Source: an uncultured Collinsella sp. (lineage in GTDB: Bacteria > Actinomycetota > Coriobacteriia > Coriobacteriales > Coriobacteriaceae). Taken from it: a DNA stretch of 64,000 nucleotides. The DNA lies in NCBI GenBank assembly GCA_900550195.1, contig URRB01000003.1, positions 1 through 64,000 of the forward strand, given 5' to 3'. Position 1 is the first letter of the stretch. Each line of letters opens with the position of its first letter. The translations under genes were made by a program, and so were the position numbers. The notes beneath the pieces were generated by a model. The model made no database searches, had not been told where the DNA came from, and was given only the letters and a program-made list of their open reading frames with translations. Of the stretch, positions 1 through 8,713 are shown one piece after another.

Positions 1-90
1 GGCGCTGACCTTCTGGTCGCGCCCTTGAAGTTGAACGTCAGATTGTCCAAATGCGACCCGCGCAGCATCGAGCAGTTACGCGGTTCGTAG
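1..90 (+). other. Window edge, possible 3' end of an unidentified + strand gene
   Basis: Frame 1 is open from the window edge to a TAG at 88-90, giving a 29-residue tail that ends in IEQLRGS. The opposite strand also has a short open frame. Neither has enough length or a recognisable motif to be called. The hairpin at 75-101 overlaps the stop and would suit a gene that converges on queA. Nothing more can be supported. Confidence 0.2.
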
Positions 91-101
91 AACCGCGTAA
101 C
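75..101. terminator. Hairpin at the queA 3' end
   Basis: A perfect 12-bp stem (GTTACGCGGTTC, 75-86, with its complement at 90-101) has a 3-nt loop and touches the last base of the queA stop codon. There is no T-run on either side, so it may be a weak bidirectional terminator or an RNA 3'-end stabiliser. The structure is seen directly; the role is inferred. Confidence 0.45.
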
Positions 102-1312
102 TACAAAATGAGCATCGCGTCGCCAAAGCTGAAGAAGCGATAACGTTCTTCGATGGCAGCGGCGTAGGCATCCATGATCTGGTCGCGGGTGGCAAGCGCG
201 CTTACGAGCATCATGAGCGTGGAGCGCGGCACGTGGAAGTTCGTGATCAGCGCGTCGACCACGTGATAGGTCGAGCCGGGCATGAGGTAAAGCTGCGTCG
301 TGGCGTTCTCGCGCACCACGATGTCACCGCGGCCAAGCGTATCGGCCCCGTCCTCGCGGCCTTCAAAATAGCGCGCCGTCACGGCCGGATCGGACACCGG
401 CGCGTCCGTGTCAAACGCGCTCTCGAGCGAGCGCACCGCGGTAGTGCCGACGGCGATCACACGATGACCCTCGGCCTTGGCCTTATGCACGGCGTCGACA
501 ACCTCCTGCGACACGTGGTAGCGCTCGGTGTGCATGACGTGCTGCGTAGGGTCGTCCTCCTCCACCAAACGGAAGGTATCGATGCCCACCTCAAGCTCGA
601 CGGCGGCAAACTTGGCACCCTTGGCCTCGATAGCGGCCATGAGCTCAGGAGTAAAATGCAGACCCGCCGTAGGAGCGGCAGCCGAGTGCTCCTCCTTCAT
701 GGCGTACACGGTCTGATATTTCTCGGGATCGCCCTCGTAATCGGTAATGTAGGGCGGCAACGGCACATGACCGGCGGCGTGAATGGCCTCGTCGAGCGTG
801 CGCGGCTCGCCGGCGGCGTTGCAACCAGCCGGCTCAAAACGCACCAGACGGCCGCCGCGGCTATCGGTGACAAAGTCGACGACCTCGGCCGTCAGCACCA
901 CGGGAGCCCCCTCGGGCGCATGGGCGCCACCGGCGCGATACTCAATATGAGCACCGGGCTTCAGGCGCTTGCCCGGCTTGACCAAGCACTCCCAAACATG
1001 GCCCAGCGGATCCACGTCCTCGCGGCGCTTGAGCAGCAGGGTCTCGACCACGCCGCCCGAGCCGGCTTTGCGACCGATCAGGCGGGCCGGCATCACGCGC
1101 GTCTGGTTGATGACGAGCACGTCGCCCGGCTCGATATAGTCGATGATGTCACGGAAGATGCGGTGCTCAACGGTACCGCCGTGCTCCAGCGGCGTTCCCG
1201 CCTGGGAGCCCTTGCGATCCACCACCAGCAGGCGACAGGAGTCGCGCGGCTCGGCTGGAGCCTGGGCGATCAGTTCCTCAGGAAGGTTATAGTCAAAATC
1301 ATCGGTACGCAT
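101..1312 (-). CDS. queA: S-adenosylmethionine:tRNA ribosyltransferase-isomerase QueA
   Basis: QueA transfers and rearranges the ribosyl group of SAM onto 7-aminomethyl-7-deazaguanine at the tRNA wobble position, giving epoxyqueuosine. The 403-residue protein has the family N-terminus (MRTDDFDYNLPEELIAQ), the INQTRVMPARL segment, the AAPTAGLHFT motif near residue 220, and the VGTTAVRSLES and ITNFHVPRSTLMMLVSA blocks. The length is slightly above the usual 340-360 because of insertions. The ATG at 1312 was chosen because GAGG lies 5 nt upstream; an in-frame GTG at 1327 lacks a ribosome site. It is high in GC, unlike the arc island just upstream, and is separated from it by a hairpin. QueH, the next step in the pathway, is encoded at 7.4 kb. 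Confidence 0.96.
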   Translation of the reverse strand: MRTDDFDYNLPEELIAQAPAEPRDSCRLLVVDRKGSQAGTPLEHGGTVEHRIFRDIIDYIEPGDVLVINQTRVMPARLIGRKAGSGGVVETLLLKRREDVDPLGHVWECLVKPGKRLKPGAHIEYRAGGAHAPEGAPVVLTAEVVDFVTDSRGGRLVRFEPAGCNAAGEPRTLDEAIHAAGHVPLPPYITDYEGDPEKYQTVYAMKEEHSAAAPTAGLHFTPELMAAIEAKGAKFAAVELEVGIDTFRLVEEDDPTQHVMHTERYHVSQEVVDAVHKAKAEGHRVIAVGTTAVRSLESAFDTDAPVSDPAVTARYFEGREDGADTLGRGDIVVRENATTQLYLMPGSTYHVVDALITNFHVPRSTLMMLVSALATRDQIMDAYAAAIEERYRFFSFGDAMLIL

Positions 1313-1330
1313 CTTTGCCTCTTTCACAAA

Positions 1331-1361
1331 GCGCGTCAGTCGAAATAATCGACTGACGCGC
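1331..1361 (-). terminator. Hairpin terminating the arc operon before queA
   Basis: A perfect 13-bp stem (GCGCGTCAGTCGA, 1331-1343, complement 1349-1361) has the loop AATAA. It lies between arcB (upstream on the minus strand) and queA. The minus-strand 3' side continues with only a short TTT, so termination may be partial or Rho-assisted. Confidence 0.6.
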
Positions 1362-1446
1362 GCATCATTCTCCCCTGTATCCTATCAGCTTGTTGAGAGA
1401 AATATAGTATGGCAAACAGATTTGCGACTGTTTTCTCAACGCCCCG

Positions 1447-2457
1447 CTACTTAAGCGTTGCGTACATCACCGCCTTAATCGTATGCATGCGATTCTCCGC
1501 TTCTTGGAAAACACGAGATTTATCGGACTCAAAAACCTCGTCCGTGACTTCCATTTCGGTGACTCCAAACTTCTCAGCAATTTCGGCACCAACAGTAGTA
1601 TTAGTATCGTGGAAGCTCGGAAGGCAGTGGAGGAAAATCGCCTCGGGCTTTGCCATAGACATCACCTCAGCGGTCACACGATACGGCGACATTAGCTTAA
1701 TGCGGCTTTCCCACAGCTCTGCGGGCTGACCCATGCCAACCCAAACATCCGTGTAAATTACATCGGCATCACGAGCGCCTTCCTCAATATCCTCTGTAAT
1801 GGTAATCGTCGATCCATGCTCGGCCGCAATACGACTACATTCTGCAAGGAGTTCAGGGTCATAGGATGTAGCCCCCTCCGAATTTCCCCCGATTGGGCCG
1901 CAAGAACAGTAGTTAATGCCGAGCTTAGCGCAAATGACCATGAGCGAATCGGCGACGTTTCCGGCCGCCTTACCAAAAAATGTAAGTTTCCTGCCCTTAA
2001 TCTCTCCAAACTCTTCACGCATGGTCAGAATATCGGCAAGCACTTGAGTCGGGTGGAATTCAGTAGTCAGCCCATTCCAAACGGGAACCCCAGCTTTTGC
2101 AGCAAGCTCCTCAACCTTCGCCTGTTCAAAGCCGCGGTATTCAATTCCGTCATACATGCGGCCAAGGACGCGAGCCGTGTCCTCAATCGACTCCTTTTTG
2201 CCCATCTGGGACGAGCCCGGATCCAAATAAGTTACACCCATGCCAAGGTCAAGTGCACCAACTTCGAAGGCGCAGCGAGTACGCGTGGAAGTCTTCTCAA
2301 ATAGCAAAACAATATTCTTGCCTTCAAGGTATTTATGCGGAACACCGGCACGCTTCATGCTTTTGAAGTTAGCAGAAAGCTCAAGCAGATACTCAATCTC
2401 TTCCGTCGTGTAATCAAGCAGCTTCAGAAAACTGCGACCAGCGATATTAACACCCAT
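1447..2457 (-). CDS. arcB: Ornithine carbamoyltransferase (catabolic type)
   Basis: Interconverts citrulline plus phosphate with ornithine plus carbamoyl phosphate in the cytoplasm. The family signatures are visible: STRTR (carbamoyl-phosphate binding, near residue 57), the SSQMGKKESIEDTARVLGR loop, FHPTQVLAD near residue 138, and FLHCLPSFHD near residue 271, whose Cys is the ornithine-site residue. At 336 residues from the ATG at 2457 it fits the family length. That start has AGGAG 9 nt upstream, while the ATG at 2466 abuts the same site. It is last of three co-directional genes (carrier, arcA, arcB), which marks it as the catabolic enzyme rather than anabolic ArgF. No carbamate kinase gene follows. 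GC is lower than in queA. Confidence 0.93.
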   Translation of the reverse strand: MGVNIAGRSFLKLLDYTTEEIEYLLELSANFKSMKRAGVPHKYLEGKNIVLLFEKTSTRTRCAFEVGALDLGMGVTYLDPGSSQMGKKESIEDTARVLGRMYDGIEYRGFEQAKVEELAAKAGVPVWNGLTTEFHPTQVLADILTMREEFGEIKGRKLTFFGKAAGNVADSLMVICAKLGINYCSCGPIGGNSEGATSYDPELLAECSRIAAEHGSTITITEDIEEGARDADVIYTDVWVGMGQPAELWESRIKLMSPYRVTAEVMSMAKPEAIFLHCLPSFHDTNTTVGAEIAEKFGVTEMEVTDEVFESDKSRVFQEAENRMHTIKAVMYATLK

Positions 2458-2489
2458 ATTCGCCATCTCCTGTCACAGTGGATTTGCAA

Positions 2490-3734
2490 CTAAATATCTT
2501 CGCGCCAGAAGGGCATGCTCATGCAGCGCGGGCCGCCACGACCGCGGGACAGTTCCTCGGAGGGAACGACCAAAAGTTCCAAACCGTTCTTGTAGAGCTC
2601 ATCATTTGTGACAACATTGCGCTCGTAAACACAGACTTTACCAGGAGCAACGGCAAGAGTGTTCGACCCGTCGTTCCACTGCTCGCGAGACGCCTCAACC
2701 ATATCGCCGGCACCGCACTCAATAAGCTGCACCTTCTCCACGCCAGTAGCCATTTCAAGAATATGCTCAAGCGTGTCATCAATCTCTTGAACAGCGACCA
2801 TTCCCTCAGAGTCACCACGAGTCAGACGATAAACACGAAGGGTCTCAAAAATACCGGGATAAACTGTAAACTTATCGAAATCCACCATGGTGCAAACGGT
2901 GTCAAGATGCATGTAAGCATAGCCGTTGGGGATTTTAATAGCGTAAACGGTATCGATCTCAGAATTCCCAGATCCCCAGAACAAATTCTTTGCAAGCTCC
3001 TCAATCGCAGCCGCCTCAGTTCGCTGGCTAATTCCAATAGCCAAGGTATGAGCGTTAATGTTAAGCACATCACCGCCCTCGATATGCCAGGGATTCTTAT
3101 GGTCGTACCAAATCGGAGTCCCTGCATAATCGGGATGGTATTTGAAAATCGCTTCATAGAAGGGCACTTCACGATCTCGCTGTTTCCAATACATATGGTG
3201 AAGCAGAACGCCTTTGCCCACAGAAGCAAGAGGATCGCGAGAGAAATATGAACTCGGAAGAGGCTTCAACACCAAATCATCGGGCTTCGCATCCTCATTA
3301 TCCATCATGCTAAGCGTAGTCGAGACGCGAGGCAGCTCAAGGTCACGATAACGATACCCCCCCATAGCCTCAAGTACAAACTGATACGAATCTGAAATAG
3401 CGTCGAGCTTTTCACGAACAGCCTGCTCAAGCATAGGATTGACAATTCCGCTCTCAGCCATAAATGTATCGGTAAACTCAGCGCGAGCCGAGGGGCATGC
3501 ATCCAGCGCTTCAGCAACGAGTTTCTCCATATAGAGAACTTCAACACCTTCGCTCCTCAGAAGATCCGCAAAGGCATCATGCTCCTTTTGAGCCACATCA
3601 AGATAGAAACAGTCGTGAATCCAGACATCCTCGAACTCTTCTGCCTTTACGTTCACAAGGTCACGACCGGGGCGGTGAAGCACAACTTTCTTGAGCTTAC
3701 CAATCTCGCTGTGTACATTCAGTCCTTTAGGCAT
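2490..3734 (-). CDS. arcA: Arginine deiminase, canonical copy
   Basis: Hydrolyses arginine to citrulline and ammonia, the first step of the arginine deiminase pathway. The 414-residue protein keeps the guanidino-modifying-enzyme residues: YFSRDPLASVG (Asp of the FxRDP motif), WHIEGGDVLNI (Glu/Asp), MHLDTVCTMVD (His and Asp), and the C-terminal RGGPRCMSMP with the nucleophilic Cys preceded by the arginine that in characterised ADIs contacts the substrate carboxylate. The start ATG at 3734 has GGAG upstream. It lies between the carrier gene (28-nt gap) and arcB (32-nt gap), consistent with one operon. A divergent paralogue lies at 5459-6709. Confidence 0.95.
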   Translation of the reverse strand: MPKGLNVHSEIGKLKKVVLHRPGRDLVNVKAEEFEDVWIHDCFYLDVAQKEHDAFADLLRSEGVEVLYMEKLVAEALDACPSARAEFTDTFMAESGIVNPMLEQAVREKLDAISDSYQFVLEAMGGYRYRDLELPRVSTTLSMMDNEDAKPDDLVLKPLPSSYFSRDPLASVGKGVLLHHMYWKQRDREVPFYEAIFKYHPDYAGTPIWYDHKNPWHIEGGDVLNINAHTLAIGISQRTEAAAIEELAKNLFWGSGNSEIDTVYAIKIPNGYAYMHLDTVCTMVDFDKFTVYPGIFETLRVYRLTRGDSEGMVAVQEIDDTLEHILEMATGVEKVQLIECGAGDMVEASREQWNDGSNTLAVAPGKVCVYERNVVTNDELYKNGLELLVVPSEELSRGRGGPRCMSMPFWREDI

Positions 3735-3762
3735 TCCTGTTACTCCATTTCAGCCATGAAAC

Positions 3763-5205
3763 CTACAGGGCAATAAGTCCCGAGATTGCTACGAATACGA
3801 TATTGATGAGCGACACGACCAAGAAGAATTTCCAAACGGTCTTCCACCACTGGCCAAGCTTGATCTTGCACACGCCCAAACCCGCTACAAGAATGGCGCT
3901 AGTAGGACAGATCAAAGACATCGTCGCGCTACCCATGGAGAGAGCCCACACGGCAGCCTCGGGATTAAGGCCCATGAGTTCGGTCAAAGGTCCAAAAATG
4001 GGAGCGGTCAGTGCTGCAAGGCCAGATGAGCTGGGAACCAGGATCGCCAGGAGGTTCTCAACCGCATAAAGAAGCGTAGTAAAGAGAACCGCCGGGATGC
4101 CGCCCAGACCAGTGGCGAGCGCATTGAGGATGGTATCGATGATCATGCCGTCAGAGGCAATGACAAGGATGCCACGCGCAAGTCCAACGACAATTGCCGA
4201 GAAAGCAAAGTCAGCGATACCCGCAACAAATTCCTGAGCGATGACGTCCTGACTAAAGCCCGCAATAACACCAGCCAACAAGCCCATGGCCAAAAAGACC
4301 GCAGAAATCTCGTTCATATACCAGCCCTGGGTCACAAGTCCCCAGATGATAAGGCACATTCCAGCGATAAATACCGCAAGCACGCCTTTTTGACGACCCG
4401 TAAATTCCGCATCAAGGGCAGATTCATCGGCAGCGAACTCGACTTTCTTGGCGATATCATCCTCAAATGTGATCGATGACTCAGGATTCTTCTTTACCCT
4501 TCGTGCATAGAGGACAACCCAAGTAATTGCAACGGCGGTCAAAACAACCCAGGCAATCATACGCAGCCACAGCTGGGGGTTGCCCTGAATACCAAGAATA
4601 CCTTGCGCAATGAGAACATTAAACGGATTAATCGTTGAGGCGATGTAACCCGTGCGCGCTCCAACGAACACGACCATGAACGCCGTCATCGAGTCGAAGC
4701 CCATAGCCATCATAATTGGCATGAAGATCGCAAAGAACGGGAGAGTTTCTTCCGCCATGCCAAAGCTCGTTCCGCCCAATGCAAAGAGAACCATCGCAAT
4801 AGGAATAATTAGAATGTCTTTGTTCTTAAAGCGGCGAACGACACGACCCATTCCGCTCGTGATAGCGCCCGTTTTAGTAATAACCTGAAACGAACCGCCC
4901 ACAATCAAGATGAATGCAACGACCTCAATTGCCTCTTGTATACCGCGCGTTGGAGCCTGAAGAACATCGAAGACACCTTGTCTGAGATCTACTTCATCCC
5001 CGGTTTCCTCGTCAATATATGTCTTTTCACTCTGCTCATACGTACCTGAGACAGTGACTTCACGACCGTTCACCTCCTGACGCTGATAGGACCCAGAGGG
5101 AACAATCCACGTGAGAACAGCGAAGATGACCATAAGTGCAAAGATGATCGCATATACGTGCGGGACCTTGAACTGCTTGATGCCTTTCGAACTTTCCGCT
5201 GCCAT
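3763..5205 (-). CDS. YfcC-family carrier, probable arginine/ornithine exchanger
   Basis: A polytopic membrane protein of 480 residues with about 12 hydrophobic segments. It starts with a short cytoplasmic N-terminus and the segment PHVYAIIFALMVIFAVLTW, and has an extracytoplasmic loop after the first helix. The sequence matches the YfcC / DcuC-like carrier superfamily (blocks such as FALGGTSFGMAEETLPF and LVPSSSGLAALTAPIF). Members of this family are often found in arginine deiminase operons as the arginine:ornithine antiporter. That role is inferred here from its place as first gene of the arc operon. The ATG at 5205 is preceded by AGGAGGAG. Substrate specificity cannot be read from the sequence; a basic peptide or another amino acid is possible. 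Confidence 0.85.
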   Translation of the reverse strand: MAAESSKGIKQFKVPHVYAIIFALMVIFAVLTWIVPSGSYQRQEVNGREVTVSGTYEQSEKTYIDEETGDEVDLRQGVFDVLQAPTRGIQEAIEVVAFILIVGGSFQVITKTGAITSGMGRVVRRFKNKDILIIPIAMVLFALGGTSFGMAEETLPFFAIFMPIMMAMGFDSMTAFMVVFVGARTGYIASTINPFNVLIAQGILGIQGNPQLWLRMIAWVVLTAVAITWVVLYARRVKKNPESSITFEDDIAKKVEFAADESALDAEFTGRQKGVLAVFIAGMCLIIWGLVTQGWYMNEISAVFLAMGLLAGVIAGFSQDVIAQEFVAGIADFAFSAIVVGLARGILVIASDGMIIDTILNALATGLGGIPAVLFTTLLYAVENLLAILVPSSSGLAALTAPIFGPLTELMGLNPEAAVWALSMGSATMSLICPTSAILVAGLGVCKIKLGQWWKTVWKFFLVVSLINIVFVAISGLIAL

Positions 5206-5458
5206 ATCTCCTCCTTCATTCCTTTTCCCATCTATCCAGCTGGCACCATAAATGTATGAGGTTGCTCAGCGGTGGTCGGGCAACCATCGCTATCGTGTCG
5301 CTTTTCACCTATGAACGGCAGCTAAAGTGACGTTATTAATCAACCTGATATTTTAAATTGATGTTATTTGTCAATTACATACGTCTTTTAACTTTTCCGC
5401 AACACAACAAGGAACCTGCCTTAGCCTTATATAAAAACCAGCAGGACAGGAGACAGGC
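5206..5458. promoter_or_regulatory. Divergent arc promoter region
   Basis: This AT-rich 253-nt region separates the minus-strand arc operon from the plus-strand second deiminase/regulator pair. Possible operator symmetry is seen around 5339-5375 (ATCAA about 15 nt before TTGAT, then TTATTTGTCAAT) and in the GTTGC...GCAAC pair near 5261-5284. The neighbouring XRE-type regulator is the obvious candidate binder. No arginine box can be assigned with certainty. Confidence 0.45.
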
Positions 5459-6709
5459 ATGCAAGGCATACACATAACAAATGAAATCGGTCATTTAAAA
5501 GCCGTACTTGTCCATCGACCAGGAGCTGAAACACAAAACTACCCTGATGCCGACTTCAGCCAAGTTTTCTCCCTGCGAAAATGGAGCGGTCGTTTTGACC
5601 TCGACAAAGCAATGTATGAGCACGATTCCATGGTTCAATTGCTTAAGAAGCATGGCGTAGAAACCATTGAAATTAGGGACCTTCTCGAAGACTCACTTGA
5701 AACTGAGCCCCAATCACTTAAATATTTTATTGATGACTACCTCCGTTGCAGCGGGGCAACAGGCAGAGAGTTCCTCGAGGCAATAACCCAGCTGTTTGAG
5801 AACGCTAAGAACACCCAGGAATTGGTGAATATAGTACTTAACGGCATTCGCTTTGGAGACACTGAGCTATGTTCAAACCAGTCGGAAACACTACGGGCGC
5901 TCGTGCACGAGCAATTTGATCCCGCCTCGCTCTTGGTCAATCCCCTCAACACGCTTTTTTTCACTCGTGATCCTGCTGTGGTAGTCGGAGACGGCATCAT
6001 CCTAAATCATATGTATTGGCCTGAGCGTGATCGTGAGGTCGCCTTATACCGGCAGATATTCACCCACCACAAGATCATGGGAGAAACTCCAATATGTGAT
6101 TTGAACAGGAGTAGTTACCATATCGAAGGCGGAGACATTATTGTTATCAGTGCTAAGACAATATTAGTTGGAATCTCTGACCGAACTGAACCCGCCGCCG
6201 TCGAGTCACTTGCCAAAGAGCTCCTGACCTCAAATAAATTCCAGACCACCGAGCTAATTGCGATTCGAGTCCCCTCTGACGGGCTGCGTATCCACCTCGA
6301 TACGTTCATAAGTAGAATTGATCACGACGCGTTCCTCATCGATCGTGAGATATGCAATGCCGTTGATGCATACAGCATTCAACTAAAACGATCCGGAAGG
6401 GGCCTTACGATCACTCCTATCGATCGCACGATTCCGGAAATACTCTCTGCAGCCTGTTGCGAACCAATAAAAGTGATTGACTGCGGAGGCGGGAATCAAA
6501 CCGCCTACGAAAGAGAACGCCGGAACAACGCAACGTCTATCCTTGCGCTCTCGCCAGGAAAACTATGCGTATATGAAGAAAACGTTTGGACCAACGAAGC
6601 GCTTGAGAAAGCAGGAATGGAATTATTCCCGCTATCCATTGACGAGCTCACCAAAGGCTATGGTGGCACAAACTGTCTATGCCTCCCTCTGTGGCGAGAG
6701 GATCTATAG
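5459..6709 (+). CDS. Second, divergent arginine deiminase paralogue
   Basis: The 416-residue protein is clearly in the arginine deiminase family. It keeps FFTRDPAVVVG, YHIEGGDIIVI, RIHLDTFISRID and a C-terminal Cys in GYGGTNCLCLPLWREDL. In the C-terminal loop the canonical copy reads RGGPRC. Here the same place reads YGGTNC, so the arginine that in Pseudomonas ADI (Arg401) contacts the substrate carboxylate appears to be Tyr. The rest of the guanidinium site is preserved (for example GISDRTEPAA). It may therefore use another guanidino compound, work poorly, or act as a sensor. It is transcribed away from the arc operon, and its stop is 2 nt before the regulator gene. AGGAG sits 6 nt before the ATG. 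GC is low relative to the window. Confidence 0.88.
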   Translation: MQGIHITNEIGHLKAVLVHRPGAETQNYPDADFSQVFSLRKWSGRFDLDKAMYEHDSMVQLLKKHGVETIEIRDLLEDSLETEPQSLKYFIDDYLRCSGATGREFLEAITQLFENAKNTQELVNIVLNGIRFGDTELCSNQSETLRALVHEQFDPASLLVNPLNTLFFTRDPAVVVGDGIILNHMYWPERDREVALYRQIFTHHKIMGETPICDLNRSSYHIEGGDIIVISAKTILVGISDRTEPAAVESLAKELLTSNKFQTTELIAIRVPSDGLRIHLDTFISRIDHDAFLIDREICNAVDAYSIQLKRSGRGLTITPIDRTIPEILSAACCEPIKVIDCGGGNQTAYERERRNNATSILALSPGKLCVYEENVWTNEALEKAGMELFPLSIDELTKGYGGTNCLCLPLWREDL

Positions 6710-6711
6710 CC

Positions 6712-7368
6712 ATGGGCTTCGGGGCAAATATTCGTAAACTCCGCACCATGGAGCATCTTGGTCAGGCGCAACTTGCAGAGATGTTGGGGGTATCTAAAGA
6801 GACCGTTTGTCGTTGGGAAAAAAGTCGGTATGCCCCCCGTGAGCGCTATATTGAAAAGTTACAAGCGCTCTTCGGTTGCACCCGCGATGAACTTGTTGGC
6901 GAGGAAAACGGTTTGGCTGTAAAGCTCGCAAATAAAAGAATCGTCACCGACGAAGACCCTGCTATCCACGAAATGGAGGGCACATTTCCCGTCATCGATA
7001 TCGAATCGCAAAAGCGCCGCATCACGCACGGCCAACAAAATGCTTGCGCGCCTGTAGACGTAGCCAAACGTCACCCACATAGCGTTTTCGTTAAAATCAA
7101 AGGCGACGAAATGTCCCGCATTTACCCTCCCGGCAGCTTACTACTTGTCGATACCACCGCAAAGCCTTGGAACGGCTGTGCTGTATTGGCGCTCGCAGAC
7201 GGTAAAACACCGGTAATTAGGCGATTTGCAGAAGGAAACGACATGATTGTGCTGTCGTCCCATTCATATGCAACAGCAAGTCCGGATCTGATGTTTAACA
7301 AACGGAGGATTAGAATCATAGGAGTCGTCGTTTGGTATCAAGCGAGCCACGATCACACGCTTAATTAA
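6712..7368 (+). CDS. XRE-family regulator with a LexA/S24-like C-terminal domain
   Basis: The N-terminal helix-turn-helix (residues 4-58, with LGQAQLAEMLGVSKETVCRWE) is a clear XRE DNA-binding domain. The C-terminal part (about 115-210) resembles the S24/LexA fold: KIKGDEMSRIYPPGSLLLVD matches the GDSMxP...G(D/S) block. The catalytic Ser position is Glu (GDEM) and the usual catalytic Lys region reads VIRRF, so self-cleavage is unlikely and the domain is more likely a ligand or dimerisation module. The start at 6712 (MGFGANIRK) leaves 2 nt after the deiminase stop; an in-frame ATG at 6679 would overlap that gene. It probably controls the divergent arc promoters, perhaps sensing arginine status (inference). 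218 residues. Confidence 0.85.
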   Translation: MGFGANIRKLRTMEHLGQAQLAEMLGVSKETVCRWEKSRYAPRERYIEKLQALFGCTRDELVGEENGLAVKLANKRIVTDEDPAIHEMEGTFPVIDIESQKRRITHGQQNACAPVDVAKRHPHSVFVKIKGDEMSRIYPPGSLLLVDTTAKPWNGCAVLALADGKTPVIRRFAEGNDMIVLSSHSYATASPDLMFNKRRIRIIGVVVWYQASHDHTLN

Positions 7369-7428
7369 ATCGACTTTCCCAAAAACGACCGTACCGCACA
7401 GACAGCTCAAAGTCCCAGCCCAAATGAA

Positions 7429-8004
7429 CTACTTTTTGGCGGCTTTGCGCTCGTCGCGGATGCGGGCGCGGTCCATGGCCGCCTCGACGGCCGAGAAACG
7501 GCAGCCGCAGTAGTTCTGCCGATACATGCCCAGCTCGCGCGAACGACGTGTCGCCTCGGGGTAATACGTGCGAAAATCGCGAATCACCGGAGTGAGACCG
7601 CGGGCGGCAGCCAGACGCTCCAACACATCATTGCAGGTTTCGAACAACTGGTACGGCGAGACGGCGAGCGTCGTGCCCACAAACTCAAACCCGCGCTCCT
7701 GGGCCACACGGCACGCCTCGGCCAGACGCAGGGCATAGCATGAGCGACAGCGACGGGCTCGATCGGCGCCCAGCGGGGCCACGCCGGCCTCCCAGCGCTC
7801 CCGGTCCTCCCCCGCCTCGATAAGCTCGATGTCGCCATCGGCACACCACCGGCGCAGCTCGTCCAAACGCCGCTGCCATTCATCGCGCGGTTGAATATTG
7901 GGGTTGGTCCAGCAGATTGTGGGCTCAAACCCCTCCTCGCGCAGCAGGCGAACCGGCTCAAGCGAGCATGGTGCACAGCACGCATGCAGCAACAACGACT
8001 TCAT
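7429..8004 (-). CDS. queH: Epoxyqueuosine reductase QueH
   Basis: QueH (formerly DUF208) reduces epoxyqueuosine-tRNA to queuosine-tRNA and is the iron-sulfur enzyme found in many anaerobes in place of QueG. The 191-residue product shows the diagnostic cysteine pattern: HACCAPCSLEPVR at the N-terminus, CRSCYALRL near residue 85, the TTLAVSPYQ motif, and YRQNYCGC near the C-terminus. The start at 8004 was chosen because GGAG lies 6 nt upstream; earlier in-frame ATGs would overlap the next gene. It lies 10 nt downstream of the DUF3267 gene on the same strand. Together with QueA it covers the final two steps of queuosine formation. Confidence 0.94.
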   Translation of the reverse strand: MKSLLLHACCAPCSLEPVRLLREEGFEPTICWTNPNIQPRDEWQRRLDELRRWCADGDIELIEAGEDRERWEAGVAPLGADRARRCRSCYALRLAEACRVAQERGFEFVGTTLAVSPYQLFETCNDVLERLAAARGLTPVIRDFRTYYPEATRRSRELGMYRQNYCGCRFSAVEAAMDRARIRDERKAAKK

Positions 8005-8014
8005 CGACATCTCC

Positions 8015-8581
8015 TCACCCAAAAAAGCGCACGCCAAAGGACGTATCCTCGCAGGCGACAATGCGGCGGTCGCGCAAAATGGTCCGCACGTAATACCAGT
8101 CGCCTACACAGCCCGACAAATGCAAGCCGGCAGCCAGATAGCACAGCAGCGGATAGCCCGAATACGCAAACCCCAGGGCAAGCGTTGTCGTCACAACAAC
8201 CGTCGGCGCCAGGCAAACCGCCATGTACCGCCGGCGCGAATACACAACGCCTTCGGCGCAGGCATAGATCATCGCCGTCTCGCGATTCGCCCCAAAGGTC
8301 ACCTTCGCGCCCGCAGGCGCCAGCAGCCTAAAAAACACACCGTGCACCAACTCGTGCACGGCAAATGACGCTGTCGAAACCGCAGCCAAGCCGACAATCC
8401 AGCCCAAGATGGCCGTCCAGCCACCCGCGTCAGCCGCATCCAGATCCGCGGGCCCACCCAGCAGCATAAACACCGGCACCAGGCACACGGCAAATGCGCC
8501 AAGCACGGCCATCCCCCACACAAAGCAGGCGTGCAGGAAATCCTCGTCTTCAAACGCATGTATGTTGGAAATCTCATTCAT
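8015..8581 (-). CDS. DUF3267-type membrane protein, putative zincin
   Basis: A 188-residue protein with about four hydrophobic segments and the motif AVHELVHGVFF, an HExxH-like zinc-metalloprotease signature set in a membrane helix, as in the DUF3267 family. The later segment LHLSGCVGDWYYV could supply a third ligand (Asp). Family members resemble site-2-protease-type proteins, but their substrates are unknown. It precedes queH on the same strand with a 10-nt gap and may share its transcript. No strong ribosome site is seen before the ATG at 8581. Confidence 0.75.
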   Translation of the reverse strand: MNEISNIHAFEDEDFLHACFVWGMAVLGAFAVCLVPVFMLLGGPADLDAADAGGWTAILGWIVGLAAVSTASFAVHELVHGVFFRLLAPAGAKVTFGANRETAMIYACAEGVVYSRRRYMAVCLAPTVVVTTTLALGFAYSGYPLLCYLAAGLHLSGCVGDWYYVRTILRDRRIVACEDTSFGVRFFG

Positions 8582-8713
8582 AGCATCTTAGGATAGCGCC
8601 CCTGCCACGTACCCGTTCGCATGTGCGATAATGTCGAACGATATGCACGAATTGACCACCGCGTCGCCAGGCCTTGCGCCCGGCCGCGCTCTCACCATAT
8701 GCGAAGGAGTCCC

